A stretch of 64,000 bases of DNA from Levilactobacillus lindianensis (GTDB taxonomy: Bacteria > Bacillota > Bacilli > Lactobacillales > Lactobacillaceae): positions 1 to 64,000 of the forward strand of contig NZ_RHOD01000013.1 of NCBI RefSeq assembly GCF_003946095.1. The letters run 5' to 3'. A program made the translations under genes and the position numbers. Below, in pieces: positions 42,720-50,531 of the stretch; positions within the stretch are counted from its first letter, which is position 1, and each line of letters begins with the position of its first letter. Below the pieces are notes generated by a model. That model was not told the DNA's origin, searched no databases, and worked only from the letters and a program-made list of their open reading frames with translations.

Positions 42720-42903
42720 GCCGGAGGAGGCCAGGGATGGAGCCGGCCGTGGTGGTACTGTTAGACCGAGTGTTTTTCTCGGCCTTACAGTACCGGGCGA
42801 CTTTGAAGACTCGCGTCTCTGGCGGGGCTTCAAATCGAGCGAGAAGCCCAGAGGGCTGAAGCGTCCCCACAGCAGGCGTAATCCCTGGCAGCCGCAGGCG
42901 GCC
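42720..42903 (+). repeat. Three-hairpin intergenic element, copy 3
   Basis: It runs from GCCGGAGG to GCCGCAGGCGGC. The closing stem CCAGGGAT / ATCCCTGG encloses three hairpins: GGTACTG-TAG-CCGAG with CTCGG-CTTA-CAGTACC, CTTTGAAG with CTTCAAA, and GAAGCCC with GGGCTGAAGC. The hairpin order and boundary motifs match copies 1 and 2, while most stem sequences differ. Confidence 0.75.
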
Positions 42904-42936
42904 AATCTCACGCTAACATTCGATTTCAAAGAGATC

Positions 42937-42963
42937 AAAAAAACCGGAGTAACCACGCTCCGG
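42937..42963 (-). terminator. Terminator of the candidate 270-nt RNA
   Basis: CCGGAG pairs with CTCCGG around an 8-nt loop, followed by seven T on the minus strand. Confidence 0.85.
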
Positions 42964-43206
42964 CTCCCAGTTAGCAGCTTTGAGTCGCAACGTTTTCACC
43001 GTTTGTAGTCAGGAAATCGCTGTTCTCTCAGGCTTGCTAGACCTCAATATGTAATCTTTATTGAGCAACTCTACCCGATCAGGTTGGGAACCCGGTCGAG
43101 CCATTAAAGTAACTCTCATCATGACGGTAAGGGTCACTTCACAAAGTTGAGACTCCGCAGAACTTCCACATTCTACGACTTCTCTGAAGGATTGATTGGT
43201 ATTACA
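42937..43206 (-). ncRNA. Candidate CcpA-regulated small RNA (about 270 nt)
   Basis: It has its own promoter (43213-43240) with a perfect cre box, no plausible protein frame with a ribosome site, and a terminator with seven T. Inner hairpins include CTCAATA with TATTGAG and ACCGGGT with a GATCGGGT partner region. It lies downstream of the two-kinase operon on the same strand. I see no hallmark of tmRNA, RNase P, SRP, T-box or known riboswitches. Confidence 0.6.
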
Positions 43207-43212
43207 TTCATT

Positions 43213-43249
43213 AGTATAGCAGACGCCTCTAGAATTGCAAGCGTTTTCA
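43213..43249 (-). promoter_or_regulatory. Promoter with cre box of the candidate 270-nt RNA
   Basis: TTGCAA and TGCTATACT are separated by 16 nt to the TATACT hexamer, with an extended -10 TG. TGAAAACGCTTGCA (43236-43249) overlaps the -35 box and fits the cre consensus TGWNANCGNTNNCA at all positions. Confidence 0.75.
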
Positions 43250-43326
43250 GGAATGAAACGATAACTGTTTTTCTGTGAAACCAGTTGACCAGTCTATCTG
43301 ACTTTGTGAATCATTCAAGCCTTGGG

Positions 43327-44649
43327 TTATCCCTTCGGTAAGGCTACCGTTAATTGGCCCCAGTGTCGCTTTAATTTCAGTGTGCTCGTGGCACTCGTCG
43401 GGAGCACATGCTGCAAACGAGATAAGTCTAACTCGGCCTGATTACTCTTGACGTGACTCTGTCCGTCCACTTGCGCATCATCTGGTACTGGAAAGATAAT
43501 TTGAAAGCGAACCAGCTGCGGCGATTCTTCCAGATCCAGCGTGACCACGGTTGGCGATAGATGTTTCACCCCTTGAATCAGTGGCGGGAGCGTCCGACTT
43601 AGCAGCGTCCCCATCAATTTGAGCGTCGTGATCGTCGCGGTCAAGGGTTCCGGAACCTTGATAAACAGCTGAACCCCGGCCTCCTGCGCCAATAAGTAGT
43701 TGTGATAGACATCGAAACGCAGGCTGGCACTGGGAATATTGGAGAGATCGTCAATCGTCAGTTCCGCCGCGTTACTGGTCTCCCAACCCGAACGAATATC
43801 GATATACAGCTGGCGAAAACCGTCATAATCCCGATCTTCAAGGTAGCCTCCTAGTCCCAACAACATATTTTGATAGTCATGGCTAAACTTACGAATCGCG
43901 CCCATTTGACGGTTCAGTTCACTGGTATACTGCTCCCGAAATTCCTGCTGTTGGCGTTGAAGTTGCGTGTGCTCTTCTTGCAAATGGGTCAACATCAACA
44001 TATAGGTACTTAGTGAGAGCCCAATCAACAGGGTTCCCGCCACTCCCGTTAAGAAAATCAAATAGTGGTCAGAATCGGCCAACTCCTGTAGGGAGTATTC
44101 GAAAAGAATGTAGACTAACGCAATCCCCGTCATAAAGATCAAGAAGAGGTATTCCATGGAACGTCCCACCATAGCCTGGATAAGATTTTCCATCGGCGCT
44201 CGCGTCAGCCACAGTCCCATTCCAATCAAGGTAAAGAGCACCGCATCGATCGTCATTCCCGTCAGCGTCCCCCACCAACTCGTCGCAAAGTTCAGACTGG
44301 TGAGCCAAATAGTCCCGTTAAGCACGACCATATCCACGAATTCCGTCAAGAGATACGCCATAATCGTCACGTCAATAAAGGCCGGCAAGTATTGCCACTG
44401 ATGGTCCTTGGCGAGGAGTGCGACTTCGATGACTAACATGACCACGACCGCCAGCGCACCTAGCAAAGAACTCCGTGCGGTGAAGGGGTTGAAGATATCT
44501 AAGAGGGTAAACCCAATCGCCATCCCCGCGCAGTACGTGAGAAAGTGTTTCTGCCGCAATTCTGGAAACCAGTAATACTGGAAGTAAACAAACCAAAAAA
44601 TCAGTGTGAAGTCAGCCACCGCAAAGCTCCAGATACTCACTGTAATCAT
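43327..44649 (-). CDS. HPK10-type sensor protein with His box but no ATP-binding boxes
   Basis: The 440-residue protein has about six to seven membrane segments (residues 1 to about 215), a coiled linker and a dimerisation helix with the phosphoacceptor motif FSHDYQN (near 256), as in AgrC/PlnB kinases. The GHKL ATPase region is degenerate: where the N box LLDNAIEA should be it has LLSRTLPPL, and no G box is present in the last 80 residues. Alone it cannot bind ATP in the usual way. It is the third gene of a regulator-kinase-kinase operon, 4 bp after the first kinase, with its ribosome site inside that gene's end. It probably acts as the phosphoacceptor partner of the 44654..45973 protein. 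Confidence 0.85.
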   Translation of the reverse strand: MITVSIWSFAVADFTLIFWFVYFQYYWFPELRQKHFLTYCAGMAIGFTLLDIFNPFTARSSLLGALAVVVMLVIEVALLAKDHQWQYLPAFIDVTIMAYLLTEFVDMVVLNGTIWLTSLNFATSWWGTLTGMTIDAVLFTLIGMGLWLTRAPMENLIQAMVGRSMEYLFLIFMTGIALVYILFEYSLQELADSDHYLIFLTGVAGTLLIGLSLSTYMLMLTHLQEEHTQLQRQQQEFREQYTSELNRQMGAIRKFSHDYQNMLLGLGGYLEDRDYDGFRQLYIDIRSGWETSNAAELTIDDLSNIPSASLRFDVYHNYLLAQEAGVQLFIKVPEPLTATITTLKLMGTLLSRTLPPLIQGVKHLSPTVVTLDLEESPQLVRFQIIFPVPDDAQVDGQSHVKSNQAELDLSRLQHVLPTSATSTLKLKRHWGQLTVALPKG

Positions 44650-44653
44650 GTGC

Positions 44654-45973
44654 TCACCTCCCCGGCTTGGTCAAAATCACGGTAAAGTACAGCATGCCGC
44701 GTTTTATCGCCACCTGTAGCGCCGCGTTCTTGGTCCGGTCAATCAATTCTTTCACAGTACTCAGACCTTGACCGTGACCATTTCCCTTGGTGGTATAGCC
44801 CGCCCCCATGAAGCGGTTAATCTTAGGCGGCGTCAGCGTTGAGACCGGGTTGGCCACGGCGATCTCGTAGGCGTCTGGATAGGCTAAGATCGCGCAGTAG
44901 ATCTCCGATCGATCGCCAACGGCTGGTGCCTCAATGGCATTGTCCAATAGAATGCCCACAATTCGTAACAGATCCATGCTGGCCATCGGCAAACTGACAA
45001 TCGCTTCAGGAATCTCCAGGTGTAAATTACGACCCCGATTCTGGGCGGCTAAGATCTTCTGAAACAACAGACTCTTCAGCGCCGGATCACCCAATCTCTG
45101 GAGACCATCTGCCTCGAGGCCCGCCAAGTGACTCGTGGCCTGCCAGCGCTGGTTTAAGGTCTCGTAATAGGTGGCCAACCCTTCGTAGTCGTTTGCATCC
45201 AAATAATCCCCCAGTTGTAGCATCTGCTTCTGATACGTTTGTTTAAACTGACGAATAGCCTGTACCTGATCAGAAATCCGGCGATCATAGCGCGTTCGTA
45301 ACAGCGTTTCTTGATACTTCGCCCGCATGCGCTGGCGAGAAAAGAAACTCTGGAGAAAACCAAAGAGACTCGCCGAGATCAGTAGAACCATGACCAGTTC
45401 AATACTCAGAGAAAAGGTCAGCATGGCGTGCGAGATCTGTAGGTGGTGAATGATCAGCGACGACATTTCCGCTAACACCGTCAGGCTAGCCAACATCGCC
45501 ATCACCGTCCACTGCTCCTTACGACTCAATGCCAACTTGGTTAGATTCCCCGGTTGAATGTGCATCCCAGATACCGCTAAGGAGATCAGACTATAGATAA
45601 AGATTTGAAAGAATAGCCGCGCCGTGATGGCCGAAACGCTGTCGGCAATCCGCCGACCCCAGAGTTCAATGGCCACCTGCCGCGTCACATCGTTGATCAG
45701 GACGACCACTAGAAAGATCACAATCGTGGCGTTGACAAAAATCAACGCCAAATGCCGGATCAAATAGACCAAGGCACTGATTGGCGGAATGAGGAGACTC
45801 CACGGCTCACCAATAAAGGCTGGGATTAACGCCCAACCGACCCACTTCAAGGGTAATTTCCAATTTTGGGGCCGAATGAGCCCAATCCAAATCGTGAGGA
45901 ACCACTGCATGGTCATGGCCAGCACGAAGTTCGTCCAAAACTGACGTCCGAATAGCTGTAACACGGCGTCCAT
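44654..45973 (-). CDS. HPK10-type sensor kinase with ATP-binding boxes but no phosphoacceptor His
   Basis: The 439-residue protein has about six to seven membrane segments, a dimerisation helix and a complete GHKL ATPase domain: N box LLDNAIEA (near 344) and G box GNGHGQGLSTV (near 402). In the H box the His is replaced: FKQTYQK (near 242) stands where its partner has FSHDYQN. It should bind ATP but cannot autophosphorylate on the usual His. The ATG at 45973 follows AGAGGG. It is encoded 12 bp after the response regulator. A heterodimer with the 43327..44649 protein, phosphorylating it in trans, is the simplest reading. Confidence 0.87.
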   Translation of the reverse strand: MDAVLQLFGRQFWTNFVLAMTMQWFLTIWIGLIRPQNWKLPLKWVGWALIPAFIGEPWSLLIPPISALVYLIRHLALIFVNATIVIFLVVVLINDVTRQVAIELWGRRIADSVSAITARLFFQIFIYSLISLAVSGMHIQPGNLTKLALSRKEQWTVMAMLASLTVLAEMSSLIIHHLQISHAMLTFSLSIELVMVLLISASLFGFLQSFFSRQRMRAKYQETLLRTRYDRRISDQVQAIRQFKQTYQKQMLQLGDYLDANDYEGLATYYETLNQRWQATSHLAGLEADGLQRLGDPALKSLLFQKILAAQNRGRNLHLEIPEAIVSLPMASMDLLRIVGILLDNAIEAPAVGDRSEIYCAILAYPDAYEIAVANPVSTLTPPKINRFMGAGYTTKGNGHGQGLSTVKELIDRTKNAALQVAIKRGMLYFTVILTKPGR

Positions 45974-45985
45974 CACTGCACCCTC

Positions 45986-46744
45986 TTAGGATTTTAAATG
46001 CTTTTGTACTAACGTTTTAACCTCATGGAAGCGCCGAGTAGCCACGTCTGTCTCGTCCCCATTAGGAAAAACCAAGCGGCGCGTTTCCGAGTCAATGCCA
46101 CTAACATTGTCAAGATTAACTAGAAAACTCTTATCGGTTCGATAGAGTTCCGGATACTGATCGGCGATATCTTTCAAAAAACCAGGAAATTCCACCAATT
46201 GATTGACCGCGTGCACCATGACCTTATGGGGCGTCTCCGCGGTAGCGACGAAGTATACGTCGCCCATCGGCAGGCTGAAAGTCCGGCCGCCAATGTTATA
46301 ACTAAAGAGGTTCTCGGTATTGCCGAGGTAATTGGTATAGCGTTGATACCCATAGTCGACGTTTTCACGCAACTTTTGGTCAATCTGAGTGCGCCCCAGG
46401 TCCTTGACCACGAAATCCATGGGCTCCACCTTTCGCTCGAAGGTCAGCAAAGCCATTTCAGAATGCGTGGTGACGAAGACAATCTCCGCAAAACCCAGCA
46501 GCTTTCTGATGGCAATGGCTGTCTCTAGTCCACTCATCTTCTCTGCCGGAAATTCGATATCGAGGAAGAACAGGGCATACTCTGGCGGATTTGCCTGGAG
46601 ATTTTCCAGAAGTTCTTTAGGGCTGGGCGTGGCCAGATTAACCACCATATCATAGTCATTAATCATGATGTAGCGCTTAATCACGTCCTTATAGTGCTGT
46701 AACTGTTCCAGATTATCTTCACAGAGGTATACGGCTAACATCAT
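45986..46744 (-). CDS. LytTR-family response regulator (AgrA/PlnC/ComE type)
   Basis: The 252-residue protein has an N-terminal receiver domain with the acidic pair Glu9-Asp10, the phosphoacceptor Asp62 in FFLDIEF and the conserved Lys in VVKD near residue 117. A C-terminal LytTR DNA-binding domain follows (about 145-250, RTDKSFLVNLDNV). This type binds pairs of 9-bp direct repeats and usually controls peptide-pheromone regulons. I use the ATG at 46744, after AAAGGGTG. It leads the three-gene operon; no AgrB-like processing gene, ABC exporter or clear pheromone gene is seen next to it. Confidence 0.92.
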   Translation of the reverse strand: MMLAVYLCEDNLEQLQHYKDVIKRYIMINDYDMVVNLATPSPKELLENLQANPPEYALFFLDIEFPAEKMSGLETAIAIRKLLGFAEIVFVTTHSEMALLTFERKVEPMDFVVKDLGRTQIDQKLRENVDYGYQRYTNYLGNTENLFSYNIGGRTFSLPMGDVYFVATAETPHKVMVHAVNQLVEFPGFLKDIADQYPELYRTDKSFLVNLDNVSGIDSETRRLVFPNGDETDVATRRFHEVKTLVQKHLKS

Positions 46745-46788
46745 CTCACACCCTTTCAACTAAATCGGTACTATATCTATCACCCACT

Positions 46789-46817
46789 AATATATATTGA
46801 ATCGTGACGACTTGCAA
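46789..46817 (-). promoter_or_regulatory. Promoter of the regulator-kinase-kinase operon
   Basis: TTGCAA and TATATT are separated by 17 nt on the minus strand. The -35 box lies inside the first of two direct repeats. Confidence 0.7.
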
Positions 46818-46821
46818 TCGT
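46797..46821 (-). promoter_or_regulatory. Direct repeats, candidate LytTR operator
   Basis: ACGATTGCA and ACGATTCAA lie 16 nt apart start to start, overlapping the operon promoter. The shape fits LytTR targets; autoregulation is an inference. Confidence 0.5.
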
Positions 46822-46831
46822 TTTACTCACA

Positions 46832-46863
46832 CAAAAAAGGAACTATCCCCTCAGATAGCTCCC
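46832..46863 (-). terminator. Terminator upstream of the regulator operon
   Basis: GGAGCTATC pairs with GATAGTTCC, followed by six T on the minus strand. Confidence 0.8.
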
Positions 46864-47165
46864 AATCCGCATGGATTATTTAATTTGGTGCTGGCTAAAT
46901 TAGCACTCCCCCAAGTTCTAATTAAGTCGTCAGATACTGCTATACACTTACTCTTCAGTCACTGCTGAAAGTCTTGCTACTAGCCATCCTAAGCATCTGA
47001 CGATGATTGCGTTCTACCAAGCCGCCATGTGATTAGATAATCTCAGGTACGATCCAATCAATATCCCCTAATGTCGTGTTAATCACGCATACTTTAATTG
47101 ATTGATTCGCAAAATCAGTTTCCGTAAAACTGACCCCTTCCAACTGTTATCACTTTACCATGTTC
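46832..47165 (-). ncRNA. Candidate leader or small RNA upstream of the regulator operon (about 330 nt)
   Basis: A possible promoter (TTGACG at 47195-47200, TGATAA 18 nt later) is followed by about 330 nt and a terminator. Inside are hairpins such as CAGTTTTACGGAAACTG and GCTAATTTAGC. The only short frame (36 codons from a TTG) has no ribosome site. It could be a terminated leader or an independent RNA; the regulator gene has its own promoter further down. Confidence 0.45.
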
Positions 47166-47235
47166 TTAGCTTATCAGTCGTTAAATGGCAAAAACGTCAA
47201 TATTTGCACGTTAATGCCCCAAAAATCAGCACAAT

Positions 47236-47661
47236 TTAATTGTGTCGTAACGAATACGTGACGTAGCCACCTAAGATTAAGGGGCCCACAAAGGCGACCA
47301 CAACATCGATCAAACCGCGCCAGTACCACTTCAACGCGGTCTTGGGAGCTGCGGCCAGCCGGGGTTCGCGTTGCGGCTGCCCCATCTTCTCGTAGACCGA
47401 GGCCGTCTGATCCGCTGCACGACGTCGGCGTTTACGCTTGCGACGAATGGTTGGCGCCTTAACGTCGCGGTTATCTTCCAGAATTACCCACTTGGCAAAT
47501 GGAAAACATAACCAACTGATTAAAAAGTACCAGTCGGCCCCGGTGATACCAGGCATCAGCCGCCACTGCGCGTAGTTCAGGTGCCCCAGAAGGGCAATAA
47601 TGAGGACGATGACTAGACCCACTCCGGCCTGCCGTAGCCAGTACGATCCGTTAATTTTCAT
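47236..47661 (-). CDS. Hypothetical membrane protein with an Arg/Lys-rich loop
   Basis: The 141-residue protein has three hydrophobic segments (about 11-26, 44-60 and 117-135). Between the second and third lies a very basic loop (about 69-80, RRKRKRRRR). The family is not recognised. The ATG follows AAAGGTGG. It is divergent from the GreA-family gene and upstream of the candidate 330-nt RNA. Confidence 0.65.
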   Translation of the reverse strand: MKINGSYWLRQAGVGLVIVLIIALLGHLNYAQWRLMPGITGADWYFLISWLCFPFAKWVILEDNRDVKAPTIRRKRKRRRRAADQTASVYEKMGQPQREPRLAAAPKTALKWYWRGLIDVVVAFVGPLILGGYVTYSLRHN

Positions 47662-47734
47662 AGCTGTCCACCTTTCCCTTTCCGGTAAAACTGTTATAGA
47701 CTAGGTTTAAATGTAAGTAATGAGGTGTTCTATT

Positions 47735-48223
47735 ATGGCAAATTCACGAGATTTCAATCCCATCACCGCGGCGGGCTACCGCCGCATCGAAGACGAGATT
47801 GCCGCACTCCAAGCGGATCGACCCACTAAAATTGCCGCTCTAGCGGAGGCTCGAGCTCACGGCGACCTCTCAGAAAACGCGGACTACTCCGCCGCTAAGC
47901 GCGATCTGCGGCATTTGGAGAGTCGCTTACGTTTTCTAAATAAGCAGCTCCAATATGCCCGTGTGGTCACGCCGAGCACCAACCCCGTCGTGGAACTCGG
48001 TAAATGGGTCACCCTGCGTTTCGCAGACGATGAGGCATTGGAAACCTACCAACTGGTTGGTACCGCCGAAGCGGACCTTGATGCCGGTAAAATTACTCGA
48101 ATCTCCCCCCTAGGTAAGGCCCTCATGGGACACCGGGCCAACGATACCGTCACGGTCCAGTCTCCCAATGGGTCCTACCAGGTCACCCTCTTGACGGTCG
48201 GCTTGAATCCACCAGAACAATAA
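47735..48223 (+). CDS. GreA/GreB-family transcription elongation factor
   Basis: The 162-residue protein has the N-terminal coiled coil (about 10-75) with the acidic tip motif GDLSENADYSAAK and the C-terminal FKBP-like domain ending in the ISPLGKALMGHRANDTV signature. It rescues backtracked RNA polymerase by stimulating transcript cleavage. It is more diverged than a typical main GreA, so it may be a second copy. The ATG at 47735 follows GAGGTG; an earlier in-frame ATG at 47720 overlaps that site. Confidence 0.9.
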   Translation: MANSRDFNPITAAGYRRIEDEIAALQADRPTKIAALAEARAHGDLSENADYSAAKRDLRHLESRLRFLNKQLQYARVVTPSTNPVVELGKWVTLRFADDEALETYQLVGTAEADLDAGKITRISPLGKALMGHRANDTVTVQSPNGSYQVTLLTVGLNPPEQ

Positions 48224-48238
48224 AACCAGTATACCATG

Positions 48239-48268
48239 AAAAACCGACCGGTCGTGGGCGGTTTTTTA
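48239..48268 (+). terminator. Terminator of the GreA-family gene
   Basis: AAACCG-CC pairs with GG-CGGTTT, followed by TTTTTT. Confidence 0.75.
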
Positions 48269-48285
48269 CTAGCGTATAGAACCAC

Positions 48286-48332
48286 AAAGAGAGCCGCCAG
48301 CTGGGCTAATGCCCATTCTGACCGCTCTCTTT
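48286..48332 (-). terminator. Terminator of the fructose-family PTS operon
   Basis: AAAGAGAGC pairs with GCTCTCTTT around an inner GGGC/GCCC stem on the minus strand, 35 bp past the epimerase stop. It can also work in the other direction. Confidence 0.75.
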
Positions 48333-48366
48333 ATGATCTCAATTCTCTCTCAATTCATATCCATTT

Positions 48367-49056
48367 CTATTCAGTAACGGGAATCCCCGTGGCGTCGTAG
48401 AAGTTCTTGGTCATTTCATTCCAGGAATCTTCGATATTGTCTTCCAAACCGAAGAGTCCGCTCCGACCGATGATGTAAATATCAGGATCGGCATCGTGAA
48501 TCCGCTTGAAGGACTTCCGGTTGGAAGAACCATCCATTTCGATTTCGTAGCCATAGCCGTTTTCGTCACGCAATTGACGAAGCTGCTTGATCTTTTCCAA
48601 GGCAGAAGCCACAAACTTTTGTCCGGCAAAGCCAGGGTCAACCGTCATGATAGTCACCTTGTCAACATCAGCAATGTAAGGCAGAATTTCAGAAATTTGC
48701 GTTTCAGGATTCAAGACCACACCGGCCTTCAAACCAGCCCGGTGAATCTTATCAATCATCCGAAAGGCAATTCCGTTGGCTCGTTCGGCTGGGAAGCAGA
48801 TTACTTCACAGTTAACCTTGATTAGTTCATCAACCCAGAATGCTGGATCTTCAACCATTAAGTGCGCGGAAATTGGGGTGTCAGAAACGGTCTTAACTTG
48901 TTCGATAAACCATGGCGATAACGTCAGGTTCGGGACGAACTTACCGTCCATAATATCCACGTGGAAGGAATCAACCTTGTCACTCAAAAAGCTAATCTCT
49001 TTATTGAAATTCTTTAAATTCATCGTCATCAATGATGGTGCAAACTTTACGTTCAA
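48367..49056 (-). CDS. Ribulose-phosphate-3-epimerase family enzyme (D-allulose-6-phosphate 3-epimerase type)
   Basis: The protein has about 229 residues with the TIM-barrel epimerase set: FAPSLMTM, FHVDIMDGKFVPN, ISAHLMVEDP, TIMTVDPGFAGQ and the EMDGSSN phosphate region. The MDGKFVPN and EMDGSSN segments resemble AlsE more than Rpe. It would interconvert allulose 6-phosphate and fructose 6-phosphate, or act on a pentulose phosphate. I start at the TTG at 49056, 9 nt after AGGAGG. It is last in the PTS operon, 13 bp after EIIC, so its substrate is probably the imported sugar phosphate. Confidence 0.85.
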   Translation of the reverse strand: MNVKFAPSLMTMNLKNFNKEISFLSDKVDSFHVDIMDGKFVPNLTLSPWFIEQVKTVSDTPISAHLMVEDPAFWVDELIKVNCEVICFPAERANGIAFRMIDKIHRAGLKAGVVLNPETQISEILPYIADVDKVTIMTVDPGFAGQKFVASALEKIKQLRQLRDENGYGYEIEMDGSSNRKSFKRIHDADPDIYIIGRSGLFGLEDNIEDSWNEMTKNFYDATGIPVTE

Positions 49057-49069
49057 TTCAATTAACCTC

Positions 49070-50176
49070 CTATGAAATCTGAATGTCATCCATGTTCAAT
49101 TCAGCTTCGTTACTGGTATCTTCTTCCTCTTCTTTTTCATCAACGGGAACCGGCTTCTTCAAAAGAGCCAATGCAGTCCCAGTGACTAAGATGTTCGCAA
49201 CTAATCCGATAATGAAGCCCATTGGCTTGGTCATCGTTGGAATGGCTAACAAGCCACCGAATGGCACCTTACTGTTGGCACTGAAGTACATGGAGATGGC
49301 CCCACCAACGGCACCACCGATACCAGTGGCAACCACACAACGAACAATATCGTTCAAGACAATTGGAAGCACCCCTTCAACAATTTCGAAGATACCCATT
49401 GGGAACGCCGTCTTGATGGTTTCAACTTCAACCTTGTTGTAAATATTCTTACGGAACAGCTTACCAATGAAGTATGCGGCCGTGAAGCCTAAAGGTGTTG
49501 CCATGTTAACTAGGATTAACGCCGTGATAGGTTCATTAACCCCGGAAGCTTGCATGGTCAGAACAAAGGCAAAGACCGTCTTGTTAATCGGGCCACCATA
49601 ATCAACACTGGCTAAGACCCCAATCATTAAGCCGTAGAAGACTTTGGATGAGTTGTTCAACGTCCCTAAGTAGTGGGTCAACCACGTTGTCAGCCAACCA
49701 ATAGGTCCCCCGATAATGTAAATCATAATCAGGCATCCAATGAACGAGGCCAGGAATGGCACAATCAGCATGGGCATTAACCCATTAGCCCAGGTCGGTA
49801 ACTTAACATACTTTAAAATGGCTAAAACTAACCAACCGGCCATGAACCCACCGATTAACCCACCAATAAAACCGGCACCAATCTGTTGTGCGGCTAAACC
49901 AATTACTAAACCTGGGGCAATCCCTGGTTTGTCAGCGATAGAGAATGCAATCCCGGTGGAGATGATCATTGGTAAGACACCTAATCCGGCACCACCCATG
50001 GTTGATAAAGCATCCCAGAATGAGAAGGACTTCGTCAAATCAGCAGATGAGCTTCCACCAAATGCCATCCCAATAGCAATCATGAACCCAGCCCCACAGA
50101 CAACTGGGATTAAGTACGAAATCGCTGTCAATAAATGATTCTTCAACCGTAAATTTTTAAATGCGCTTTTCATCAT
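49070..50176 (-). CDS. PTS fructose-family EIIC permease
   Basis: The 368-residue membrane protein has about eight to ten hydrophobic segments. Family segments visible are SYLIPVVCGAGFMIAIG, DKPGIAPGLVIGLAA, GGFMAGW, DYGGPINKTVFAF and PMGIFEIVEGVLPIVLND. A Glu-rich cytoplasmic tail ends the protein. It transports and, with EIIB, phosphorylates a ketose-like sugar. The neighbouring epimerase points to allulose or a similar sugar. Confidence 0.9.
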   Translation of the reverse strand: MMKSAFKNLRLKNHLLTAISYLIPVVCGAGFMIAIGMAFGGSSSADLTKSFSFWDALSTMGGAGLGVLPMIISTGIAFSIADKPGIAPGLVIGLAAQQIGAGFIGGLIGGFMAGWLVLAILKYVKLPTWANGLMPMLIVPFLASFIGCLIMIYIIGGPIGWLTTWLTHYLGTLNNSSKVFYGLMIGVLASVDYGGPINKTVFAFVLTMQASGVNEPITALILVNMATPLGFTAAYFIGKLFRKNIYNKVEVETIKTAFPMGIFEIVEGVLPIVLNDIVRCVVATGIGGAVGGAISMYFSANSKVPFGGLLAIPTMTKPMGFIIGLVANILVTGTALALLKKPVPVDEKEEEEDTSNEAELNMDDIQIS

Positions 50177-50191
50177 CTATACCTTCTTTTT

Positions 50192-50515
50192 TTAAGCGTT
50201 TTGACGTTGCTTAATAACCTGGGCAGCCTTTTCCATCAATTTATTTGGTGATTTGATGGCGATATCAGTTGGCACCGTCATCTTGGTAATCTTGTCGAAC
50301 CGGTCCATCCCCTTGATCTTGACGTCGATAGCCAAGATAGCAATGTCAGCATCGGCAATGTCTTCTGGGGTTAATTCATTCTGCGTTCCGATAGTGCCTT
50401 GCGTTTCCAAGTGAATGTCATAACCTGCCTTTTCAGCGGCCTTTTCTAGTTTTTCTTGGGCGATATAAGTGTGGGCAATTCCAACGGTACAAGCACAAAC
50501 ACCAACAATTTTCAT
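50192..50515 (-). CDS. PTS fructose-family EIIB
   Basis: The 107-residue protein has the phosphorylated Cys9 in VCACTVGIAHTYIA; the canonical CPTGIAHT motif is changed to CTVGIAHT. It carries phosphate from EIIA to the sugar bound in EIIC. It is 15 bp upstream of the EIIC gene. Confidence 0.92.
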   Translation of the reverse strand: MKIVGVCACTVGIAHTYIAQEKLEKAAEKAGYDIHLETQGTIGTQNELTPEDIADADIAILAIDVKIKGMDRFDKITKMTVPTDIAIKSPNKLMEKAAQVIKQRQNA

Positions 50516-50531
50516 GATTAAGTCCTCCTAT

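Noticed and set aside
42646-42956. Minus-strand frames of 74-79 codons across the three-hairpin element
   Set aside because: They are by-products of the structured repeat and its GC-rich stems.
42937-43206. T-box leader, tmRNA or RNase P RNA for the candidate 270-nt RNA
   Set aside because: No T-box core (GGGTGGNACCGCG), no tag reading frame with tRNA-like ends, and no RNase P conserved cores were found.
47033-47143. A 36-codon frame from a TTG upstream of the LytTR regulator, encoding a Cys-containing peptide ending in DWIVPEII, a possible pheromone precursor
   Set aside because: No ribosome site before the TTG, no in-frame ATG, and a hairpin overlaps its beginning. No processing gene is nearby.
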